The position numbers and the translations under genes are program-made. From Thiobacillus sp. (GTDB lineage: Bacteria > Pseudomonadota > Gammaproteobacteria > Burkholderiales > Thiobacillaceae), in NCBI GenBank assembly GCA_030692355.1, contig JAUYCF010000052.1, positions 1 through 48,540 of the forward strand: 48,540 nt of DNA, written 5' to 3'. Positions within the stretch are counted from its first letter, which is position 1. Every line of letters begins with the position of its first letter. The notes under the pieces were generated by a model. It was not told the origin of the DNA, ran no database searches, and was given only the letters and a program-made list of their open reading frames with translations. Positions 35,203 to 42,496 of the stretch are shown here, one piece after another.

Positions 35203-35976
35203 ATGAACTGGTTCGGCCGCTGGCGGCGCGCCCGCCTTCTCGAACGGCATGCCATCCCGCCCGCTGCTTTCGACGCAACGGTCGCCGCCCTGCCGATCCT
35301 GCGCGGGCTCGATGCCCCGGAGCGGACGCGCCTGCGCGAAGCCGCCAGCCTGTTCATCCACGACAAGACGTTTTCCGCCGCCGGCGGGGCGGACGTCGAC
35401 GATGCCACCCAATACATCATCGCCCTGCAGGCCTGCCTGCTGACGCTCAACCTCGGCGAGGACAGCTACCACGGCTGGAGCGAGATCATTCTCTATCCCG
35501 ACGAATTTCTGCGCGACCTCGAGGAAATCGACGAGGCCGGGGTGGTGCATCGCTCGCGCGACATCCTGGCGGGCGAGTCCTGGCACGGCGGGCCGCTGGT
35601 GCTGTCGATTGCCGACGTTGAAACCAGCGGCCAGACCGACGGCGTCAACGTGGTGCTGCACGAGTTCGCGCACAAGCTCGACATGCTGAACGGCGACGCC
35701 AACGGCTTTCCGCCGCTGCATCGCGGCATGGATGCGCCCGCCTGGGCGCGCGACTTCAGCGCGGGCTACGAGGATTTGTGTGCGCGCGTCGATGCCGGCG
35801 AGGACACGGCGATCGACCCCTACGCCACGACCAATCCCGCCGAGTTCTTTGCGGTGCTGACCGAGGTGTTCTTCGAGACGCCGCGCCTGCTCGATGCCGA
35901 ATACCCGGCGATTTACCGGCAGTTGCAGCAGTTCTACCGCCAGCATCCGCTGGCGCGACTGCAAGCCCATGCCTGA
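35203..35976 (+). CDS. mtfA: MtfA-type zinc peptidase (M90 family)
   Basis: E. coli MtfA is a zinc aminopeptidase that inactivates the repressor Mlc and so affects the glucose PTS. The 257-residue protein has the gluzincin motif LHEFAHKLDMLNG near residue 157 (His, Glu, His) and a downstream Glu in PYATTNPAEFFAVLTEVFFE near 210 that completes the zinc site. The N-terminal WFGRWRRARLLERHAIP resembles the family. ATG at 35203 starts ten bases after rmuC and the stop overlaps the aminotransferase start by eight bases. No PTS or mlc gene is visible here, so its target may differ. Confidence 0.93.
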   Translation: MNWFGRWRRARLLERHAIPPAAFDATVAALPILRGLDAPERTRLREAASLFIHDKTFSAAGGADVDDATQYIIALQACLLTLNLGEDSYHGWSEIILYPDEFLRDLEEIDEAGVVHRSRDILAGESWHGGPLVLSIADVETSGQTDGVNVVLHEFAHKLDMLNGDANGFPPLHRGMDAPAWARDFSAGYEDLCARVDAGEDTAIDPYATTNPAEFFAVLTEVFFETPRLLDAEYPAIYRQLQQFYRQHPLARLQAHA

Positions 35977-37132
35977 GTCCCGCACCGCCGCCCGCATGAC
36001 CAGCATCGCGCCGTTCCACGTCATGGACATCCTGGCGCGGGCACAGGCGCTGGAAGCTGCCGGGCATGACATCATTCATCTCGAAATCGGCGAGCCCGAC
36101 TTCGCCACCCCCGCCCCCATCGTCGAGGCCGGAATCGCCGCGCTGCGCGCCGGCCACACGCACTACACCGGCGCCCTGGGCCTGCCGGCACTGCGCGAAG
36201 CCATTGCCGGATTTCATGCAAGCCGCTGGCAGGCCGCGGTCGACCCCGCGCGCATCGTCGTCGCCCCGGGTGCATCGGGCGCGCTGCTGCTGGCGCTGGG
36301 CCTGCTGGCCGGCCCCGGCGACGAGGTGCTGATGGCCGACCCCGGCTATCCCTGCAACCGCCATTTCGTCCGCTTTTGCAATGCGCGCGCCGTCACCGTC
36401 CCGGTCGATGCCGCCAGCGGCTTTCAGCTCACGCTCGAATCCATCCAGTGTCACGCCACCACGGCCACCCGCGCCGTGCTGATCGCCAGCCCCTCCAACC
36501 CGACCGGCACCGCCATTCCGTCCGACGAACTCGAACGCGTCCGCGACTGGTGCGCCGCACGGGGCGTGGCGCTGATCGTCGACGAGATCTACCTGGCACT
36601 GACCTACGACGGCAGTGAGCACAGCGCCGCGCGCTGGGACGACGTCTTCGTCATCAACAGCTTCTCTAAATATTTTCTGATGACCGGCTGGCGGCTCGGC
36701 TGGCTGGTGGCGCCCGCCTGGGCCATGGCGGCGCTGGAGCGGCTGGCGCAGAACCTGTTCCTGGCGGCCTCCACCCCGGCGCAGCACGCAGCACTGGCGG
36801 CATTCTCGCCTGCGACGCTCGACGAACTCGAAACCTGCAAGGCCGAACTGCGCGATCGTCGCGACTATCTGCTGCCCGCACTGCGCGAACGCGGCTTCGT
36901 CATCCCCGCCCAACCGCAAGGGGCGTTTTATCTGTATGCCGACTGCAGCGCACATACCCAAGACAGCTTCCACTTTGCGCAGGCCCTGCTGGAACAGGTC
37001 GGTGTGGCGGTGACTCCCGGCCTCGATTTTGGCCAGCACCAGCCGCAGCGCTATCTGCGCATCGCCTACACCCAGCCGCTGCCGCGCCTGGTTGAGGCAA
37101 TTGCCCGTGTGGACAGGTTTCTGGGTAAATAA
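35969..37132 (+). CDS. PLP-dependent class I/II aminotransferase
   Basis: Fold-type I aminotransferase of the aspartate/alanine transaminase group. The 387-residue protein has the N-terminal ALEAAGHDIIHLEIGEPDF, the PLP-site GASGALLLALGLLAGPGDEV, SPSNPTGTAIPSDE with the conserved Asn, VDEIYLALTY with the Asp that holds the pyridine ring, and the Schiff-base Lys234 in NSFSKYFLMTGWRLGWLV; RIAYTQP at the end supplies the carboxylate Arg. Substrate cannot be assigned: aspartate, alanine, or aromatic types are possible. ATG at 35969 overlaps mtfA, so the two are probably co-translated. A bidirectional terminator follows. Confidence 0.92.
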   Translation: MPESRTAARMTSIAPFHVMDILARAQALEAAGHDIIHLEIGEPDFATPAPIVEAGIAALRAGHTHYTGALGLPALREAIAGFHASRWQAAVDPARIVVAPGASGALLLALGLLAGPGDEVLMADPGYPCNRHFVRFCNARAVTVPVDAASGFQLTLESIQCHATTATRAVLIASPSNPTGTAIPSDELERVRDWCAARGVALIVDEIYLALTYDGSEHSAARWDDVFVINSFSKYFLMTGWRLGWLVAPAWAMAALERLAQNLFLAASTPAQHAALAAFSPATLDELETCKAELRDRRDYLLPALRERGFVIPAQPQGAFYLYADCSAHTQDSFHFAQALLEQVGVAVTPGLDFGQHQPQRYLRIAYTQPLPRLVEAIARVDRFLGK

Positions 37133-37166
37133 CGCGTGGACCGACGCAACAAAATCCAGGCGAAAA

Positions 37167-37191
37167 AAAACCGGCCAGAAGGCCGGTTTTT
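37167..37191. terminator. Bidirectional terminator
   Basis: AAAACCGGCC, loop AGAA, GGCCGGTTTT with T-run on the plus side and an eight-base A-run on the other. It serves both the plus-strand aminotransferase unit and the minus-strand lipoprotein gene. Confidence 0.93.
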
Positions 37192-37208
37192 CGTTCCTTG
37201 AGCCGGAA

Positions 37209-37460
37209 TTACTTGGCAGCGTCAGCAGCAGCACCAGCAGCTTCGCCAGCAGCGGTGGCAGCTTCGTCAGCAGCAGCAGCAGCGTCAGCAGCGGGGGCAG
37301 CAGCGTCAGCAGCAGCTTCACCAGCTTCGACAGCAGCTTCGCCAGCTTCGATAGCAGCTTCAGCAGCAGGTGCTTCGACAGGCGCAGCAGCTTCTTCTTT
37401 TTGGCCGCAAGCGGTCATGGAAACAGCCAGCAGAGCAGCCAGGAGGACGGGGTATTTCAT
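37209..37460 (-). CDS. Alanine-rich lipoprotein, low-complexity
   Basis: An 83-residue precursor. The N-terminus MKYPVLLAALLAVSMTACG has a lipoprotein signal with the lipobox ending in Cys18; what follows starts GQKEEAAAPVEAP. The mature part is nearly all Ala, Glu, Asp and Gly in degenerate repeats (EAGEAAVEAGEAAADA) that read as an amphipathic helix. The DNA is a run of imperfect GCN codons. AAGGGAA precedes the ATG and an AT-rich promoter with TATATT lies above it. Such short, Ala-rich lipoproteins resemble Lpp-like anchors in outline only; no family match is claimed. Confidence 0.75.
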   Translation of the reverse strand: MKYPVLLAALLAVSMTACGQKEEAAAPVEAPAAEAAIEAGEAAVEAGEAAADAAAPAADAAAAADEAATAAGEAAGAAADAAK

Positions 37461-37853
37461 TTGATTTCCCTTAAATTACAATATATTAAAACCCACACCA
37501 GAGATCGGTCCGGGACTTGTGATCCAGCCGACGCGCGGATTCTAGCAAATCGGCAAAAGAAAACCACAATCTACTAAATTTCTTCTGTAGCAGGAAAAAT
37601 GTGTTGCCGGATAACAACAAGTCCGGTGAGAAACGAAGAAATGCTTCAGATTCCGCCTTGTGACGGACACCCTTGCCGTTCAGCTAACACTTCCCCTTGC
37701 CGGGTGTGTAGAGGACCTCCACCTCCCGGTCATTCTCCCCGCCACCACGGCGGAGAAAACAGCGCCAGTCACGGCTCTACGCGCCCTGCCGGGCGCACCA
37801 TAAAAAAACCGGGCCAGAGGCCCGGTTTTAACTTACCGAAAACTATCCGCGAA
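37461..37853. other. 393-bp intergenic region
   Basis: It holds the minus-strand promoter of the lipoprotein gene (AT-rich stretch near 37470-37500), a hairpin CCGGA/TCCGG near 37612-37635, GCGCCC-TGCC-GGGCGC at 37781-37796, and the terminator of the FadL-type gene at 37806. A GTG-initiated frame of about 47 codons from 37660 on the plus strand has no ribosome binding site and no recognised product. I see no convincing gene. Confidence 0.6.
37806..37829 (-). terminator. Terminator of the FadL-type gene
   Basis: AAACCGGGCC, loop AGA, GGCCCGGTTT; on the minus strand a run of seven T follows. It lies 25 bases past the stop of the outer-membrane protein gene. Confidence 0.92.
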
Positions 37854-39116
37854 TTAGAAATTCATGCGAACAGAAACCGTGATGCCCAGTTGGGAATGAT
37901 CAACGGTGTGGCTCGTGGCATTAACTGGAAACGCCGTGGGATCACCTGCGCCCATAACAGAAGAAATCGTACCCGTGTCAACGGTCTTGGAAACATCGTC
38001 CGCGTACACCAAGGCCCCTTCAAGCATGGTGTGCTTGCCGAGTGCATAACCACCACCCACGGTGAAGTGACTTTCGACCACAGCCGGGAAGAAATGATTA
38101 TTGAACAGATTGACGGCCTGATTGCTGTAGCCGACCATGGACTGCTCACTTGGCAATACGTTAATTGGATCGCTGCCGTAGTTGTAGCCGGCGCCAACCC
38201 ACCAACTGTTGCCGGAATATTTCACTCCCAGTCCGAACACGTCCTGGTCATCCCAGTTGAAATCCTTGTAGCCGTCGGCATCCTTCCACATGACGCGCTT
38301 GTAGTCGCCGGTCAACATCCAGGGGCCAGTGCTATACGCCACACCTGCCTTGATTTCAGCCGGCTGAGCGAGCTTGTCCGAAGAAATCGTGCCCATCCCA
38401 TTCGGGCCAATGCCGAAACCATCGGCAGCCGTGGTGAGTTGGCCGTCGTATTCCATACCGATTTCCGACTGGTACGCCAGGCCGACGGTCAGATTCTTGG
38501 TGATATCGTAGTAGCCGCCAAGGTTGAAGCCGAGTTGCAGGTCGGTGGAGGTGCCATTTCCGGTACTACCGGCAGGGCCCACATAATTAATGTCCAGTGC
38601 GCCGTACTGGATCACCACGGCAGCGCCCAAACCGAAGGGGCCGCTGTTGTAGGCGAGCGAAGGCACGAACTTCATCAACTGCAGGTTGGTGTAACCTTCG
38701 AACAACAGCGCATTGTCAAGAGAATCGCCACGGTAGTCCACACCCATGCCGGCGGTGCCGAACATGCCGAGACCAAAGGTAAGATTTTCATTGATGCGGG
38801 TGGCCAGGGAAACTTCGGGAATGACACTGAGGTCAGCGTCGCTGGTAGCGCTACCCCTCCACCCAGCCACATCAGTAGTGGCTTTCACATCAGGCATGAA
38901 AAACGTACCGCCGATGGCGAATTCAGTTCCCTGCATCTTGCCGAGCAGGGCCGGGTTGGTCAGCGCGTTCTCGGAACCAAAAAAGGCCGCGGTACCGGTG
39001 CCACCCAAGGCGCGAGATTGAGCGCCCAAGCCGATGAGATTGTCACCGTTGGTTGCGTAGGCGCTGCCAGCCAGACCGGCCAGTGCCATGAATGCGAATA
39101 CTTTTGTTAATTTCAT
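37854..39116 (-). CDS. FadL/OmpP1-family outer-membrane channel
   Basis: A 420-residue precursor with a signal peptide (KVFAFMALAGLAGSAYA) and the FadL-type N-terminus TNGDNLIGLGAQSRALGGTG followed by ALTNPALLGKM, which forms the hatch and the NPA-like motif of this family. The rest is a 14-strand barrel pattern with alternating aromatic residues, ending SVRMNF with a terminal Phe as outer-membrane proteins have. FadL members carry long-chain fatty acids, aromatic or other hydrophobic compounds across the outer membrane. The substrate is unknown; its place beside sulfur genes invites but does not prove a role with sulfur species. Confidence 0.9.
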   Translation of the reverse strand: MKLTKVFAFMALAGLAGSAYATNGDNLIGLGAQSRALGGTGTAAFFGSENALTNPALLGKMQGTEFAIGGTFFMPDVKATTDVAGWRGSATSDADLSVIPEVSLATRINENLTFGLGMFGTAGMGVDYRGDSLDNALLFEGYTNLQLMKFVPSLAYNSGPFGLGAAVVIQYGALDINYVGPAGSTGNGTSTDLQLGFNLGGYYDITKNLTVGLAYQSEIGMEYDGQLTTAADGFGIGPNGMGTISSDKLAQPAEIKAGVAYSTGPWMLTGDYKRVMWKDADGYKDFNWDDQDVFGLGVKYSGNSWWVGAGYNYGSDPINVLPSEQSMVGYSNQAVNLFNNHFFPAVVESHFTVGGGYALGKHTMLEGALVYADDVSKTVDTGTISSVMGAGDPTAFPVNATSHTVDHSQLGITVSVRMNF

Positions 39117-39260
39117 TCAATGTCTCCTAGGGGCAAAATTACTACAAATAAGCTAATTGAATAGCCTACCCTGAAGGCTACGCCCACAACCGGGGCTTAG
39201 CCAAGAAGGCCAACCCATTTAAAAGGATAATTAGTTTATGTGTGGTACAAAAGACACAAA

Positions 39261-39289
39261 AAAATGAGCCGAACGAATCGGCTCATTTT
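39261..39289 (-). terminator. Terminator after dsrE2
   Basis: AAAATGAGCCGA, loop ACGAA, TCGGCTCATTTT: a perfect 12-bp stem, with seven T in the minus direction. It ends the rhd-tusA-dsrE2 unit before the FadL-type gene. Confidence 0.92.
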
Positions 39290-39324
39290 CATCGGGCGGC
39301 AATCTGCCGCTCAAATACGGTTTC

Positions 39325-39834
39325 CTAGATAAACAGGCAAATGTCGGTCTCACCGGCGAATTCGAAGAAGGTGGCGGCGCCGCCATATTCGAGGCCGTCG
39401 ATAAAGTCGGAATGCTCGAAGCCGAACAGTTCGACGGTCATCTGACAGGCGATGAACTTGACTTCGGCTTCCTGGCACAGCTCGCGCAGTTCGGGAATAC
39501 TGGCCACGCCGGTATTGGCGATGGTCTGCTTCATCAGGGCCGTCGCCACGTTTTCATAACCGGGGATGATGGCCTGGATGGCGTTGGGCATGTTCCAGTT
39601 GATGCTCTTGAACCACTTGGGGCCAAAGGGCATTTTCATCGGCATGCCGGGGTTGCCCAGGGGGCTGACTTTGAGGACGGACAGGTCCTTGCGAACAAGC
39701 TGGAGGCCATAAAAGGTGAAGAAAATCTGGGTTTCGTAGCCCAGCGCAGCCGCCGTCGAGGCCAGGATGAACGGGGGATACGCCCAGTCCAGCGTGCCCT
39801 TGGTCGCGATGATGGCCATTTTTTTAGTATCCAT
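39325..39834 (-). CDS. dsrE2: DsrE-like sulfur-trafficking protein (DsrE2 type)
   Basis: A 169-residue member of the DsrE/DsrF/DsrH-like superfamily. It has the DsrE2 pattern: MAIIATKGTLDWAYPPFILASTAAALG at the N-terminus (in two overlapping pieces), FFTFYGLQLVRKD near residue 38, and the conserved Cys130 in VKFIACQMTVELFGF, plus Cys120. DsrE-type cysteines carry sulfane sulfur and exchange it with TusA. Hydrophobic stretches suggest membrane association. The rhd-tusA-dsrE2 order is described in sulfur oxidisers such as Allochromatium. ATG at 39834 gives the usual start. Confidence 0.92.
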   Translation of the reverse strand: MDTKKMAIIATKGTLDWAYPPFILASTAAALGYETQIFFTFYGLQLVRKDLSVLKVSPLGNPGMPMKMPFGPKWFKSINWNMPNAIQAIIPGYENVATALMKQTIANTGVASIPELRELCQEAEVKFIACQMTVELFGFEHSDFIDGLEYGGAATFFEFAGETDICLFI

Positions 39835-39918
39835 GCTCTGTCTCTCTCCTCTTCCAGTCAAAAAACAGCGCCGTGAGTCCCTGGCTCGGAACGGACGGCG
39901 CTGGCTTTGGTTTCCTGC

Positions 39919-40146
39919 TTACTTCTTCTTCATGAAGAAGGTGAATTCGCCACCTGCTTCGGCGGTGGACAGCAGCTCATTGCCGGTCTGTTTGGCGAAC
40001 GCGGCGAAATCCTTGACCGAGCCGGGGTCGGTCGAAAGGATTTTCAGCACCTGGCCGCTGGTGACTTCTCCCAGGGCTTTCTTGGCACGCAGGATGGGCA
40101 GGGGGCAGTTCAGACCACGTGCATCAAGTTCTTTATCGAAGTTCAT
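39919..40146 (-). CDS. tusA: TusA-family sulfur carrier protein
   Basis: A 75-residue sulfur carrier. It has the TusA signature LDARGLNCPLPILRAKKALG with the sulfur-binding Cys14, the short alpha/beta fold and the closing FTFFMKKK. In E. coli TusA serves tRNA thiolation; in sulfur oxidisers it hands persulfide sulfur to oxidation systems such as Dsr or sHdr. Here it is between a rhodanese and DsrE2, which favours the second role. AAGGAGAG precedes the ATG. The 141-base gap upstream is AT-rich (40166-40205) and may hold a second promoter. Confidence 0.96.
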   Translation of the reverse strand: MNFDKELDARGLNCPLPILRAKKALGEVTSGQVLKILSTDPGSVKDFAAFAKQTGNELLSTAEAGGEFTFFMKKK

Positions 40147-40287
40147 TGGGCTCTCCTTACAGTAAATCAATTAAATAAGTATGTTCTAACTCTGCGGCAC
40201 ATTAAACCAGAAGTTCCCCCATTGCAACCGAATTTGCTGCGCAACGGGGCGCGATTCGGAGAACGCGAGCCGGCCTTGCCCCCGAGC

Positions 40288-40617
40288 TTAACGCGGCAGG
40301 CTGAGCGCATTGCCTGAACGCGCCCATGCCATGATGCCGCCCGCCAGATTATGCATGTTGCCATACCCCCTGGAGGCCATGAACGCACATGCCTGCGCCG
40401 AGCGCGCACCGGAGCGGCAGTAGATCACCACGGGCTTGTCCTGGGGAATGTCGGCCGCGCGCAGCGGCAGCAAGTGCAGCGGGATGTGGATAGCGCCATC
40501 GATCACGCCCTGCGCGACCTCGGCCTCGGTGCGCACATCGATCAGGTGCGCCCCCTTTGTGGCGATTTCCGCGACATAGCCGGGATCGACTTCCTTGAAA
40601 CCTGACAGTCCAAACAT
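40288..40617 (-). CDS. Single-domain rhodanese
   Basis: Sulfurtransferase of 109 residues. It has one rhodanese domain: HLIDVRTEAEVAQGVIDGAI near residue 24, the active-site loop VVIYCRSGARSAQA with Cys67, and the closing NLAGGIMAWARSGN. The start MFGLSGFKEVDPG lacks a signal peptide, so it acts in the cytoplasm, probably moving sulfur from thiosulfate, glutathione persulfide or another donor to TusA. AGGAG lies nine bases before the ATG. It is first in the rhd-tusA-dsrE2 unit, directly under the promoter at 40656-40684. Confidence 0.95.
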   Translation of the reverse strand: MFGLSGFKEVDPGYVAEIATKGAHLIDVRTEAEVAQGVIDGAIHIPLHLLPLRAADIPQDKPVVIYCRSGARSAQACAFMASRGYGNMHNLAGGIMAWARSGNALSLPR

Positions 40618-40642
40618 AAATTCACACTCCTGTAATGGAGAA

Positions 40643-40658
40643 ATTAGCATTTTCTAAT
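40643..40658. promoter_or_regulatory. Palindrome at the rhodanese promoter, candidate operator
   Basis: ATTAG, six bases, CTAAT, an AT-rich inverted repeat that overlaps the -10 region and start site of the promoter next to it. ArsR-family sulfur-responsive repressors (BigR/SqrR/SoxR type) bind AT-rich palindromes at such positions; which regulator binds here is not known. Confidence 0.45.
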
Positions 40659-40684
40659 ATACCGCGAAACGGAGGGTGCGCCAA
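40656..40684 (-). promoter_or_regulatory. Sigma-70 promoter of rhd-tusA-dsrE2
   Basis: On the minus strand TTGGCG (40684-40679) and TATATT (40661-40656) are separated by exactly 17 bases. Transcription would begin near 40649, inside the palindrome, about 30 bases before the rhodanese ATG. Confidence 0.65.
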
Positions 40685-40800
40685 GCCCCGGACTGCGCCA
40701 CGCCCACAGCAACCATCCGAGCGGCGCCTCGCCGTGACTTTGTGCCGCCCAATCTCCGCGGCATCGGGCCGAGGGCGACCCCTCCCACAAGGAGGTGCGT

Positions 40801-41739
40801 TCAGCAGCGCTGGGCGCCGTGGTACAGGTTGACCACGTGGCGCGCTTCAGCGAAAAACAGCCAGCGCTCGACTGCGGCGCCGGCAAGGCCTGCAACGACG
40901 GCGATGATGGCTGCGGCTTGACCGCCCTGCTGGTTGAACACCCATACCAGCATCAGGCCGGGCAGCGCAAAGCCCACCACGAAGACGATGACCTTGAACA
41001 GCCCGGCTTGCTGCCGTGCGATCCGGAAACCAAATTCCTGAGTCAGGAAGGTGCCATGGGTATGGCCGGTGTCCAGCAGCTTGACCTTGGCGCGGGTGAG
41101 TCCTGTGGCGGTGTTGATGGTGGGTGTGAGGCCGGGGCTGCGAATCCAGAAGTAGTAAATGGCTTTCAGCACGGCGGCAATCGCGATGATCAGCGCCGAC
41201 ATCGCGATGAACGGCGTGGTATCGAGACCGGCGACGACGGCGCCCAGCAACAGCAGCAGGCTGCCGCTGGCGTAGCCCAGCGCAAGGTAATTGGCCGGCA
41301 CCAGCGGGGTGTTCCACTGGCGGATGGTTTTCAGGCAGGCGTAGATCATGCCGGTGGAAAATACCGTGATCCAGGCCAGCACGGCGGTCAGAAAACCGAA
41401 GGTTCCACGCAGCCACAACGGCGCGTCGAACATGATGCTGGCAAGGTAGATCAGCGCCAGCGGCATGAACACCACGGCAAACACGCCCTCGCGCGACAGC
41501 CACGAGGTGCGGAAGCGGCTGAAGGCGCGCCAGGCGTTTTTAGGGTTGGCGAGGTGAAAGGTGGAGGCCAGCAGGCCGAACACGACCAGCCCCATCGCGA
41601 TGAGACCGCCCACAACGAGCTGCCCCTGGCTGAAACCGCCGCCAAGCTTGAACATGTCGGCCAGGAACAGCAGCGAAAACAGGCCGAAGCCGGCACCCGA
41701 TGCCACGGTGAAAAAAATAACTGAGAAAGCGGGATGCAT
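40801..41739 (-). CDS. soeC: Membrane subunit of a sulfite dehydrogenase-type molybdoenzyme (DmsC/NrfD family)
   Basis: A 312-residue integral membrane protein with about eight helices of the DmsC type. It would anchor the complex to the inner membrane and pass electrons from the iron-sulfur subunit to quinone. Family-like segments are FFTVASGAGFGLFSLLFLAD at the start, STFHLANPKNAWRAFSRFRT near residue 60 and AVLAWITVFSTGMIYA near 120. Downstream of soeB by 30 bases, in the order A-B-C seen for SoeABC. DMSO reductase and polysulfide reductase systems share this fold, so the soe name rests on size, order and context. Confidence 0.85.
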   Translation of the reverse strand: MHPAFSVIFFTVASGAGFGLFSLLFLADMFKLGGGFSQGQLVVGGLIAMGLVVFGLLASTFHLANPKNAWRAFSRFRTSWLSREGVFAVVFMPLALIYLASIMFDAPLWLRGTFGFLTAVLAWITVFSTGMIYACLKTIRQWNTPLVPANYLALGYASGSLLLLLGAVVAGLDTTPFIAMSALIIAIAAVLKAIYYFWIRSPGLTPTINTATGLTRAKVKLLDTGHTHGTFLTQEFGFRIARQQAGLFKVIVFVVGFALPGLMLVWVFNQQGGQAAAIIAVVAGLAGAAVERWLFFAEARHVVNLYHGAQRC

Positions 41740-41769
41740 GGGATCTCCTGGGGCGGTGGACAGCGCTGT

Positions 41770-42465
41770 TCAGCGGCGCACCAGTTTGTTGGCAAACTGT
41801 TTGATGCCAGCCTTCAGGCCGCCCTTCGGCTTGGTGTCGACCGGAATTACCGGCATGCGGCGCGACGGCAGGTACTGGTTGGTCGGGTTGTAATTCAGCT
41901 CGGGCATCAGCGGGTAGCCGCTGCGCTCGCGCACGGTGCGCGACACCGCCGAATCGGGATCGTCGAAGTCGCCGAACATGCGGGCGTGCGCCGGGCAGGT
42001 CAGCACGCACGCGGGCTGGCGCTCCTCGACCGGCAGTTCCTGGTCGTAGATGCGGTCGACGCACAGGGTGCACTTCTTCATCGTGCCGGACGAGCGATCG
42101 AGTTCGCGCGCGCCATACGGACAGGCCCACGAGCAGTAGTTGCAGCCCATGCACTTGTCCTGGTCGATCAGCACGATGCCGTCTTCGGGGCGCTTGTACG
42201 AAGCGCCGGTCGGGCACACGGTGACGCAGTCGGCGTCCTCGCAATGCATGCACGACATCGGGAAGTTGACCGTTTTGTTGTTCGGGTACACGTCCATTTC
42301 AAAATGGCGGATCCGGTTGAACCATACGCCGGACGGTTCGGCGCCATAGGGCTGATAGTCGGACAGCGGGCCGATGGTGCCGGAGGCATTCCATTCCTTG
42401 CAGGCGATGGCGCAGGCATGACAGCCCACACACACGTCGAGGTCGATGACCAGTCCAAGTCTCAT
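41770..42465 (-). CDS. soeB: Iron-sulfur subunit of a sulfite dehydrogenase-type molybdoenzyme
   Basis: A 231-residue DmsB-like protein that holds four [4Fe-4S] clusters and wires the catalytic subunit to SoeC. Cysteine groups: CVGCHACAIAC at residues 12-22, CMHCEDADCVTVCPTGA near 75, CMGCNYCSWACPYGAR near 108, and a last set around CTLCVDRI and CVLTCPAHARMFGD. There is no signal peptide, which places it in the cytoplasm. The order and lengths (957, 231, 312 residues) agree with SoeABC of purple sulfur bacteria. Confidence 0.9.
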   Translation of the reverse strand: MRLGLVIDLDVCVGCHACAIACKEWNASGTIGPLSDYQPYGAEPSGVWFNRIRHFEMDVYPNNKTVNFPMSCMHCEDADCVTVCPTGASYKRPEDGIVLIDQDKCMGCNYCSWACPYGARELDRSSGTMKKCTLCVDRIYDQELPVEERQPACVLTCPAHARMFGDFDDPDSAVSRTVRERSGYPLMPELNYNPTNQYLPSRRMPVIPVDTKPKGGLKAGIKQFANKLVRR

Positions 42466-42496
42466 TTTGTGCTCGCTTTATTCATACAGATGCCGC

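Noticed and set aside
31941-35450. Very long open frame (about 1,170 codons) on the minus strand opposite typA and rmuC
   Set aside because: Its translation is His/Arg/Val/Gln-rich with no family match, and it lies opposite well-conserved genes. In GC-rich DNA the complementary frame often stays open.
37209-37400. Array of short similar units resembling a tandem repeat or CRISPR
   Set aside because: The units are imperfect GCN codons of an alanine-rich lipoprotein; there are no constant repeats with unique spacers.
37660-37803. GTG-initiated frame in the intergenic region at 37.7 kb
   Set aside because: No ribosome binding site and no family resemblance; short frames are expected in GC-rich spacers.
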